Assembly (NCBI GenBank): GCA_903879465.1
Contig: CAIRLQ010000329.1
Location: 1-5,497, forward strand
Source: an uncultured Opitutia bacterium
GTDB taxonomy: Bacteria > Verrucomicrobiota > Verrucomicrobiia > Opitutales > UBA953
Direction: 5' to 3'
DNA length: 5,497 bases
How positions within the stretch are numbered: the first letter of the stretch is position 1; each line of letters opens with the position of its first letter. A program made the position numbers and the translations under genes. Below are positions 1 through 5,494 of this stretch, in pieces. The notes beneath the pieces were generated by a model. The model searched no databases. It was not told the DNA's origin and saw nothing but the letters and a program-made list of their open reading frames with translations.

Positions 1-35
1 CCTCGATTCAGTCCTCTCATTCAATACTCCGATAC

Positions 36-58
36 AGGCGAATGCGATGCCATCGCCT
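36..58. other. Imperfect hairpin, possible end of an upstream unit
   Basis: AGGCG (36-40) pairs with CGCCT (54-58). After a bulged A at 41, ATG (42-44) pairs with CAT (51-53), leaving a six-base loop. No T-run follows, so a Rho-independent terminator for an upstream gene is only a weak possibility. A chance structure in GC-rich DNA is equally likely. Confidence 0.2.
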
Positions 59-60
59 CC

Positions 61-107
61 CCACCCGCTCCCGCCACCTGCCACCCGGGGCTGCCACCCG
101 CCACCTG
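61..107 (+). repeat. Clustered CCACCYG heptamer repeats
   Basis: CCACCTG (74-80), CCACCCG (81-87), CCACCCG (94-100) and CCACCTG (101-107) form two adjacent pairs, in swapped order, separated by GGGCTG (88-93). A partial copy, CCACCCG, begins the stretch at 61-67. The 14-bp unit at 74-87 recurs exactly, in inverted orientation, at 5280-5293 beyond the second gene. The role is unknown. It could be a dispersed intergenic repeat family or simple-sequence expansion. Confidence 0.6.
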
Positions 108-133
108 AAACGAGGGCAGCAAACGAGGGCACA
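108..133 (+). repeat. 13-bp tandem repeat, two copies
   Basis: The unit starting AAACGAGGGCA occurs at 108-120 and 121-133. The first 11 bases are identical and only the last two differ. The second copy overlaps the edge of the REP-like palindrome at 127-150, so the duplication may have arisen at the repeat boundary. No function can be assigned. Confidence 0.6.
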
Positions 134-150
134 CGCGGGGCTGCCCCTAC
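127..150 (-). repeat. Decayed REP-like palindrome upstream of the gene pair
   Basis: Bases 127-146 match the reverse complement of the 21-base palindrome at 5242-5262 with one deleted base and one substitution. On the minus strand it is preceded directly by a GTAG tetranucleotide (CTAC at 147-150 on the plus strand), as in the downstream copies. The outer five pairs survive (127-131 with 142-146), but the indel breaks the inner stem, so it looks like a degenerate family member. It shows that the same repeat family flanks both ends of the gene pair. Confidence 0.6.
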
Positions 151-199
151 CCGACCATTCTGGCTGGAACTCTCCTATCCGACCGCCATCTAATACACC

Positions 200-2569
200 A
201 TGTCCCCACGCGTATTCTCCATCCTAGGATTATCCCTACTGGCCACCTTCTCTGGCCGCGCCCAATCCGCCGCGACCGTCTTCATCGAAGCCGAATCCTT
301 GGCCACGCCAGGCGGGTGGAAGATTGACACCGCTTTCACCAATATTGTCGGCTCGCCGTATCTGCTAGCCCACGGCATGGGCAAGCCAGTCGCCGACGCC
401 CACGGTTCTGTCAAAATCACCGAAGCTGGAGATTATCGCGTCTGGGTGCGCACCAAGGATTGGGTCGCGCACTGGAAGGCCCCTGGCACGCCGGGTCGTT
501 TCCAAATCGCGATCAACGGCCAGCTACTCCCGACCGAGCTAGGCACCGAGGGGGCGGAATGGCACTGGCAACTCGCCGGAAAAATCTCGCTGACCGCCGG
601 CGAAACCCAACTCGCCCTCCACGACCTCACCGGCTTCGAAGGCCGCGCTGACGCCATCCTGCTTAGCAAGGACCCCGCCTTCACCCCACCCGAAGGCGCC
701 GCCCTCGCGGCCGCTCGCTCGCAGTGGAACAGCCCCGCTGGTGCAGAAGACGCCGGCGAGTACGACCTCGTCGTCGTCGGCGGCGGGTACGGCGGACTCG
801 GGGCCGCGCTTTCCGCGGCACGCCAATCGCTTAAGGTCGCTTTCATCCAGGATCGCACCGTCCTCGGAGGCAACGGAAGCTCCGAAATCGGCGTCTGGGC
901 AATGGGCGGAACCACCCGCGGCAAATACCCGCACCTCGGCGAAATCATCGAAGAAATCGGCGACCGGGCACCCGACAGCCCTGGCCGGGCCGACACGTTT
1001 GGAGACGAACTGAAAGAGAAAGTCGTCCGCAACGAGAAGAGCATCTCGCTTTTTCTCGGTCACTTCGCCACGGGCGTGAACATGGCCGGCAACCGCATCG
1101 CGGCCGTCAAGGCCATCGACGTCAAAACCGGCCGCGAAAAGATCTTCCGCGCGAAATTCGTAGCCGACACGACCGGCCACGGCTGGGTCGGCGCCTACGC
1201 TGGCGCCGAATACACGCAGGAAAAAACCGGCCGCATGGGCATGTCGAACATGTGGTATTACCAGGATGAAACCGCCGCACAGGCCTGGGCTCCCACGCCC
1301 TGGGCGCTGCCGTTGCAAATCGGCGATTTCCCTCCGCTGATGAAGTCGAAGTCAAAGATCGACGACAAATCCTTCATGAAAGCCGAATGGTTCTGGGAGT
1401 CGGGTTTCGACCAGGACCCGATCAACGGGCTCGAATATATCCGCGACTGGAATTTCCGAGCCATCTACGGCGCCTTCAGCGCCCTCAAGACCGGCGCGCA
1501 GAAGGATAAATACGCCAACGCGGACCTCAAGTGGGCCTCGCACGTCGGCGGCCCACGCGAATCGCGCCTGCTCACGGGGGACATCGTGCTAACCAAGGAC
1601 GACCTACTCTCCAAGAAAGATTTCGCCGACGGCTGCGTGCCTACGACCTGGGACATCGACTTGCATTACCCGCGCGAACAATACGCCGCCAAGTTCCCCG
1701 ATAATCCGTTCATCTCGCGCGCCCAGTTCGGCCATGCCGGCCCGGACGGCAAACGCGAGGCAGCCGTCGACCGCCGTAACGGCTACCCACTTCCCTACCG
1801 CCTCTTCTACTCGAAGAACATCAGCAACCTTTTCATGGCCGGGCGTCATATTAGCGTGACGCACGAAGCCCTCGGCACTGTCCGCGTCATGCGCACCATC
1901 GGCATGATGGGTGAAGTCGTCGGCAAGGCCGCCTACCTCGCCGTCCGCGACAACACGGATCCGCGCGGCGTCTACCAGCAGCACCTGCCCGAGCTCATCC
2001 AGCTATTGGAGCAGCCTGGGCGCATGCGGCGCGCTTCCCTAACGAGCGAGCTTACGCTCGACACCACCATCGCCGACTACAAGCAACTGCCCACCGCCAG
2101 CATGAATTTCGACCTAAAAAAGAACCCTTCCGCCCTCGTGCTCACGGCAGAAGAGAAGGCCGTGATCGCCAAGCTACCGGGTCTTGTGGTCGATGATTCT
2201 GCAGCGAAGCTTAAAGGCAAGTGGACGGCCGGCAATAATCTCGAGCACCTCGGCGCAGGCTATCATTACGCCAGCAAGGGCGATAACGAAGCTCGCTTCG
2301 AATTCACCATTCCCACCGAAGGCAAGTACGAGGTCTTCGTCTACTGGCAGGGCAATTCGAACCGCGCGAGTAATACGCCCTGCACATTACTCCGCGATGA
2401 CCAGAAACCGGTCACCTTCAAACTCGACCAGAAGTCGGCGACCACCGCACTCGCGCACAGCATCGGCGTCTTCACCTTCCATCCCGGCGCATCGGCCGTG
2501 GTCCTAGGTGGTGCCGGGGTCAATGGCACGATTCATGCCGACGCGGTGCAAATCGTCCCCGTTAAATAA
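200..2569 (+). CDS. Secreted FAD-dependent oxidoreductase (FAD_oxidored type) with N- and C-terminal sugar-binding-like modules
   Basis: A 789-residue flavoprotein predicted to act outside the cytoplasmic membrane. Residues 1-24 form a Sec signal peptide (hydrophobic core FSILGLSLLATF, cleavage near AQSAA); there is no twin arginine. Residues 27-160 look like a CBM6/35-type beta-sandwich, opening with IEAES and containing GDYRVWVRT. Residues 188-600 are the FAD fold: GGGYGGLG (GxGxxG at 194-199), then VLGGNGSSE (221-229), FVADTTGHG (320-328), and a C-terminal FAD-site segment NLFMAGRHISVTHEALGT (543-560). Residues 663-789 match the golvesin/xanthan-lyase C-terminal module, with GKYEVFVYW, an NRAS segment and the ending HADAVQIV. 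An in-frame TAA at 191-193 makes this ATG the first possible start. No Shine-Dalgarno is seen. The next gene follows after three bases. Substrate and reaction are not deducible. Many FAD_oxidored proteins of this kind in PVC bacteria and Bacteroidetes are uncharacterised. Confidence 0.88.
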   Translation: MSPRVFSILGLSLLATFSGRAQSAATVFIEAESLATPGGWKIDTAFTNIVGSPYLLAHGMGKPVADAHGSVKITEAGDYRVWVRTKDWVAHWKAPGTPGRFQIAINGQLLPTELGTEGAEWHWQLAGKISLTAGETQLALHDLTGFEGRADAILLSKDPAFTPPEGAALAAARSQWNSPAGAEDAGEYDLVVVGGGYGGLGAALSAARQSLKVAFIQDRTVLGGNGSSEIGVWAMGGTTRGKYPHLGEIIEEIGDRAPDSPGRADTFGDELKEKVVRNEKSISLFLGHFATGVNMAGNRIAAVKAIDVKTGREKIFRAKFVADTTGHGWVGAYAGAEYTQEKTGRMGMSNMWYYQDETAAQAWAPTPWALPLQIGDFPPLMKSKSKIDDKSFMKAEWFWESGFDQDPINGLEYIRDWNFRAIYGAFSALKTGAQKDKYANADLKWASHVGGPRESRLLTGDIVLTKDDLLSKKDFADGCVPTTWDIDLHYPREQYAAKFPDNPFISRAQFGHAGPDGKREAAVDRRNGYPLPYRLFYSKNISNLFMAGRHISVTHEALGTVRVMRTIGMMGEVVGKAAYLAVRDNTDPRGVYQQHLPELIQLLEQPGRMRRASLTSELTLDTTIADYKQLPTASMNFDLKKNPSALVLTAEEKAVIAKLPGLVVDDSAAKLKGKWTAGNNLEHLGAGYHYASKGDNEARFEFTIPTEGKYEVFVYWQGNSNRASNTPCTLLRDDQKPVTFKLDQKSATTALAHSIGVFTFHPGASAVVLGGAGVNGTIHADAVQIVPVK

Positions 2570-2575
2570 CGGATG
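2567..2575 (+). other. Gene junction TAA-CGG-ATG, likely translational coupling
   Basis: The stop codon of the first gene (2567-2569) and the start of the second (2573-2575) are separated by one codon and lie in the same reading frame. No Shine-Dalgarno precedes the second ATG. The upstream stop also means no earlier in-frame start exists. Ribosomes finishing the first gene probably reinitiate here, which would tie the amounts of the two proteins together. This is inferred from spacing. Confidence 0.6.
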
Positions 2576-5194
2576 ACTCGCGCGAGCGTCAGCGCCTGGC
2601 TGGTCAAAGGATGGCGCCTGCTCGCCCTCCTGCTCGCCGCCCTACTACTCCAGCGTACCACGCCGCCGGCCGACACCGCCCTGACGCGACTTGGTCTGGC
2701 GGATGCGCGCGCGTTCTTCCCCACGGCCAAACGCCTGAAGTCAGGCTCAGGCCAGACGCTCATCGTCGAGGACCCCGCCGGCAATCATCTGGGCCGCTTG
2801 CTCACGACCTCACCCGACGCCGATGCCATCGTCGGCTACTCCGGCCCGAGTAACGTACTCGTGGCCATCGACAACCAGGAGCGAATCCTGGGCACCCGCA
2901 TCCTCTCGAGCGACGACACCCCGGAACATGTCGACACACTCCGCGATAATCCAATCTTCGAAAAGGCCTTTCACAATTGGAAACCTGGCTCCGAAGCCAC
3001 GCCGAAACTCGAAGGCTACGCCGGTTCGACGCTCACGGCGCAATCCGTCGCGGAATCGATTCAGAAACGCCTCTCCGGCAACTACGTCTCTTTGCGCTTT
3101 CCCACGCCACTATCGCTGAAGGAGATACAGGAGGCTGGTTTCCCTGACGCCACGAGCTTCGAGTCTAACACCCCGCGCCTCGGCTGGAATCTCATCCACG
3201 GACCAAACAACTCTTCGCTGGGTTATGTTGTCCGCACCTCGCCCTACGGCGATGATATCCTCGGCTACAAAGGCCCAACCGAAAGCCTCATCGGCCTAGA
3301 GCTCGACGGCCTTCGCCTGCGCAAGGTGATCATGCGTGGGACCTACGATACCGCCGAATATGCGAGCCGAATCCCCGAGGAAGGCGTCTTCCTCAAAGAC
3401 CTCACAAAGTGGAACGCACGCGAGTGGGCCAAGCGCGACCTGAGCCGCTCCGAGCTCGACGGGGTCGCGGGCGCGACGATGACAAGCCATGCGATCGAAG
3501 CCGGCATCAAGGCTCGCTTCGTCGAAGACCTCAAAGTCCTCCCCGCGGTTAAAACCGATCGGTCCGCCCAGCTGCGCTCTACCGCGATGATTTTCTTTGT
3601 CGTCGGCGGCCTGCTGATGACGTTCACCCCGCTGCACGGCCGCCCGCGCCTGCGCCGCGCGTGGCAAATCCTGCTCGTGGCCGGTCTCGGCCTCTGGCTC
3701 GGCCAGCTGCTCTCCCTCGCCCTCTTCGCGGGCTGGAGTCGCCACGGCCTCCCTTGGACGCAAGCCAGTGCCCTGCTCGGATTGGGAGCCATCGCCCTAC
3801 TGGTACCGTGGTCCGCACGGCGGCAGCTCTACTGCCACCAGGTCTGCCCTCACGGTGCCGCCCAGGAACTCCTCGGCGTATTTAAGAGGCTCCATGTGGC
3901 CGTGCCTGCCCGTCTCCATACCTGGCTCGCCAAACTGCCCTTTCTGGCCCTCGGTGCGGCTTTTCTTGCCGCCTTGGTCTGGCCACGCTGGAGCCTCGCG
4001 CAGGTCGAGCCATTCGACGCCTGGGTGCTCGGCGCCGCCGTGGCACTCCCCCTCACCCTCGCTATCGCCGGCCTCTCGCTGTCGGTCTTTATCCCACAGG
4101 CCTATTGCAAATACGGCTGCCCGACGGGCGCCCTGTTACGCTTCGTGCGCTCATCTAGCCAACAGGAAGCCTGGACCCGCCGTGATACCTGGGCGGCCGG
4201 CATCCTCGTCGTAGGCGCGCTGCTGACCTTCGCCCTGCCGTCGGAAATCCGCGAATACGCCGCGCGTAATCTCAACGTCAAACCGATCACCGAAATCCAC
4301 GGCACGGCATTCGGGACCACATGGACAATCAAGGTACGAGCGAGCTCGACCGATACAGCGACATTGAAGAAGGAATTCGAGAACGAGATTAACCGCATCG
4401 AATACACGCTGTCGCATTGGCGTGAATCATCGGTGACCACGGCCTTCAACCGTCTCGAATCCACGCAGCCGTTTGAGATCACGCCAGAGTTCGCCGAGGT
4501 GATGACGTACTGCCTCGGCCTCAGCCGCAGCTCGCAGGGAGCCTATGATGTCACGGTCGCACCGCTGACCGACCTCTGGGGCTACGGCCCCACAGGGAGC
4601 AAGCGGCCCGATCCGACGCCAGCCCAGATCCAAGTCGCCCTGACGAAGGTGGGCTGGGAGAAACTCACCCTCGATTCGACCGAACTCACCCTGCGCAAGA
4701 GCCACCCAGGCGTGACCATCGACCTTGGTTCGGTGCTACAGGGCTTCGCCGCGGACCACGCGGCCAAGATTCTGCATGACCACGACGAGGAAGATTTCCT
4801 CATCGAAGTCGGCGGCGAATTCCTAGCCTCGGGTACTTGGAAAATTGGTATCGAAGACCCGCTCAACCCGCGTGCGGTACTGATGATGCTCACGCTCAAG
4901 GACGAAGCCATGAGCACCTCCGGCCTTTATCGCGCCCGCCGTCTTGCGGCCGGCAAACCCGTCGCGCACATCCTCAATCCCAAGACCGGTTACCCCGTCG
5001 AACCCACAATCGAGATGGCCTGCACACTCTACCCGCGCTGCTTCGGCGCCGACGGACGCTCCACCATGATGATCGCCTCCGGCCTAAATGCCGCCCAGAA
5101 ACTCGCTGAAAGCGAAGGTCTCTCCGTCATGCTCGTCGATCCCAAGGGTAAGGTCTGGAAATCTTCGTGGTGGGAAAAGACGAAGGGGAAGTGA
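2573..5194 (+). CDS. Membrane flavoprotein fusion: two FMN_bind domains, NosR/NapH-like CxxxCP core, ApbE flavin transferase
   Basis: An 873-residue transmembrane electron-transfer protein that appears to carry its own flavin-attaching enzyme. TM1 is residues 14-27. Two tandem FMN_bind domains follow (about 60-170 and 203-318), with flavinylation motifs EGYAGSTLT (147-155) and DGVAGATMT (296-304); the acceptors should be T155 and T304. TM2-7 (about 335-354, 364-388, 398-413, 454-470, 484-508, 539-556) carry CHQVCP (421-426) and CKYGCP (512-517), as in NosR/NapH membrane domains. No CxxCxxCxxxC ferredoxin module is present. Residues 571-873 are ApbE: GAYDVTVAPL (656-665), LWGYGP (668-673), IDLGS (716-720), EVGGE (745-749), STSGLY (781-786), HILNPKTGYP (799-808) and GADGRST (825-831). 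Arg/Lys-rich loops at 355-363, 414-450 and 523-537 place both FMN_bind domains and ApbE outside. Family knowledge: ApbE links FMN to Thr using FAD. The redox partner is inferred to be the upstream protein. Confidence 0.9.
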   Translation: MTRASVSAWLVKGWRLLALLLAALLLQRTTPPADTALTRLGLADARAFFPTAKRLKSGSGQTLIVEDPAGNHLGRLLTTSPDADAIVGYSGPSNVLVAIDNQERILGTRILSSDDTPEHVDTLRDNPIFEKAFHNWKPGSEATPKLEGYAGSTLTAQSVAESIQKRLSGNYVSLRFPTPLSLKEIQEAGFPDATSFESNTPRLGWNLIHGPNNSSLGYVVRTSPYGDDILGYKGPTESLIGLELDGLRLRKVIMRGTYDTAEYASRIPEEGVFLKDLTKWNAREWAKRDLSRSELDGVAGATMTSHAIEAGIKARFVEDLKVLPAVKTDRSAQLRSTAMIFFVVGGLLMTFTPLHGRPRLRRAWQILLVAGLGLWLGQLLSLALFAGWSRHGLPWTQASALLGLGAIALLVPWSARRQLYCHQVCPHGAAQELLGVFKRLHVAVPARLHTWLAKLPFLALGAAFLAALVWPRWSLAQVEPFDAWVLGAAVALPLTLAIAGLSLSVFIPQAYCKYGCPTGALLRFVRSSSQQEAWTRRDTWAAGILVVGALLTFALPSEIREYAARNLNVKPITEIHGTAFGTTWTIKVRASSTDTATLKKEFENEINRIEYTLSHWRESSVTTAFNRLESTQPFEITPEFAEVMTYCLGLSRSSQGAYDVTVAPLTDLWGYGPTGSKRPDPTPAQIQVALTKVGWEKLTLDSTELTLRKSHPGVTIDLGSVLQGFAADHAAKILHDHDEEDFLIEVGGEFLASGTWKIGIEDPLNPRAVLMMLTLKDEAMSTSGLYRARRLAAGKPVAHILNPKTGYPVEPTIEMACTLYPRCFGADGRSTMMIASGLNAAQKLAESEGLSVMLVDPKGKVWKSSWWEKTKGK

Positions 5195-5221
5195 GAACCG
5201 TTACGGCCCGTTAATCGGTTC
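5195..5221 (+). terminator. Weak candidate hairpin just after the stop codon
   Basis: GAACCG (5195-5200) pairs with CGGTTC (5216-5221) around a 15-base interior that can add a three-pair inner stem (5203-5205 with 5209-5211). It begins at the base after the TGA. There is no T-run, so it is not a classic Rho-independent terminator. The stronger REP-like hairpins downstream may instead stop transcription or protect the 3' end. Confidence 0.3.
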
Positions 5222-5232
5222 CTCTGAGAGTA

Positions 5233-5264
5233 TCGAGGTTGGGGCAGCACCGCGTGCTGCCCTA
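5233..5264 (+). repeat. REP-like palindrome 1
   Basis: A perfect 9-bp stem, GGGCAGCAC (5242-5250) with GTGCTGCCC (5254-5262), around a CGC loop. It is preceded by TCGAGG (5233-5238) and a GTTG tetranucleotide (5238-5241), a variant of the GTAG seen in the other copies. A conserved tetranucleotide followed by a palindrome is the known layout of REP elements moved by RAYT (TnpA_REP) transposases. It is the first repeat after the gene pair and could end or stabilise its mRNA. Confidence 0.7.
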
Positions 5265-5279
5265 GTGCGCCTCCCGTCT

Positions 5280-5293
5280 CGGGTGGCAGGTGG
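5280..5293 (-). repeat. 14-bp motif, inverted copy of 74-87
   Basis: CGGGTGGCAGGTGG is the exact reverse complement of the 14 bases at 74-87 upstream of the first gene. It lies between REP-like palindromes 1 and 2. The two copies bracket the gene pair in inverted orientation. This may be a second dispersed repeat family; a role in mobility is unproven, and the motif is short and of low complexity. Confidence 0.5.
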
Positions 5294-5314
5294 GATGAAT
5301 AAGTTTCGCCCATA

Positions 5315-5347
5315 TCAAGGTAGGGTCAGCACTGCGTGCTGACCTAG
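5315..5347 (+). repeat. REP-like palindrome 2
   Basis: GTAG (5320-5323) is followed directly by a perfect 9-bp stem, GGTCAGCAC (5324-5332) with GTGCTGACC (5336-5344), around a TGC loop. TCAAGG (5315-5320) precedes it, close to the TCGAGG of the other copies. Bases 5318-5347 recur exactly, inverted, at 5462-5491. Compared with copy 1, the third stem pair changed from G-C to T-A on both arms, so pairing is kept. Confidence 0.75.
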
Positions 5348-5423
5348 TTCGACGCGTACGTTTGCAGAGTCACGCTCGATGAGCCGGGCAGCTTATCCGA
5401 CCCAACGTAGTCTGTCCTCCCAC

Positions 5424-5454
5424 GGACGGCTCGGAGAGCCGTCCCTACCCTCGA
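5424..5454 (-). repeat. REP-like palindrome 3, divergent stem
   Basis: A perfect 9-bp stem, GGACGGCTC (5424-5432) with GAGCCGTCC (5436-5444), around a GGA loop. On the minus strand it is headed by TCGAGG (5454-5449) and GTAG (5448-5445). The head is shared with the other copies while the stem sequence is mostly different. This suggests a related subfamily recognised through the same head. Confidence 0.7.
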
Positions 5455-5461
5455 GGAAATC

Positions 5462-5494
5462 CTAGGTCAGCACGCAGTGCTGACCCTACCTCGA
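5462..5494 (-). repeat. REP-like palindrome 4, inverted twin of copy 2
   Basis: A perfect 9-bp stem, GGTCAGCAC (5465-5473) with GTGCTGACC (5477-5485), around a GCA loop. On the minus strand it is headed by TCGAGG (5494-5489) and GTAG (5489-5486). The 30 bases 5462-5491 are the exact reverse complement of 5318-5347. With copy 2 it forms an opposed REP pair, a layout resembling a BIME (bacterial interspersed mosaic element). Confidence 0.75.

Larger units (their letters stand above)
1..199. other. Upstream intergenic region, repeat-rich, no gene seen
   Basis: No convincing coding region lies here. The only open frame, starting at 42, has a low-complexity Pro/Arg/His-rich translation and runs into the next gene in another frame. 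The stretch holds an imperfect hairpin (36-58), clustered CCACCYG heptamers (61-107), a 13-bp tandem repeat (108-133) and a decayed REP-like palindrome (127-150). No clear -35/-10 pair was found. TAATAC at 191-196 looks like a -10 box but sits only three bases before the ATG, so it could not give a normal leader. The promoter of the two-gene unit must lie here or further upstream. Confidence 0.6.

Noticed and set aside
191..196. TAATAC as a -10 promoter box
   Set aside because: It lies three bases before the start codon, so transcription would begin inside the gene. No matching -35 was found at the usual spacing.
42..227. Plus-strand open frame of 61 codons upstream of and overlapping the first gene
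   Set aside because: The translation is Pro/Arg/His-rich low complexity arising from CCACC-type repeats, and it overlaps the clear signal-peptide start at 200. It matches no recognisable family.
539..1318. Long minus-strand open frame of 259 codons inside the first gene
   Set aside because: It is an antisense shadow of a GC-rich coding region. Its composition is Gly/Ala/Val/Asp-rich without motifs, while the plus-strand frame carries clear FAD-binding motifs.
3296..3763. Minus-strand open frames over the FMN_bind/membrane junction
   Set aside because: They are shadows of the second gene with Arg/Ala-rich, motif-free translations. The plus frame has the flavinylation motif and membrane helices.
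4736..4756. Glutamine (Q723) in the ApbE motif where many members have Lys (GIAKGYAVD type) as a sign of a dead enzyme
   Set aside because: From memory, Escherichia coli ApbE has Glu at the matching place in a similar GYAAD context, so the change does not indicate loss of activity. The other conserved blocks are intact.
2573..5194. Calling the second gene nosR, rnfG, nqrC or apbE
   Set aside because: It shares domains with all of these but has none of their full architectures, so no existing symbol is justified. No nitrous-oxide reductase, Rnf or Nqr genes are visible nearby.
5233..5494. Palindromes as a CRISPR array
   Set aside because: The spacing is irregular, the orientation alternates, the stems differ between copies, and there are no uniform spacers.
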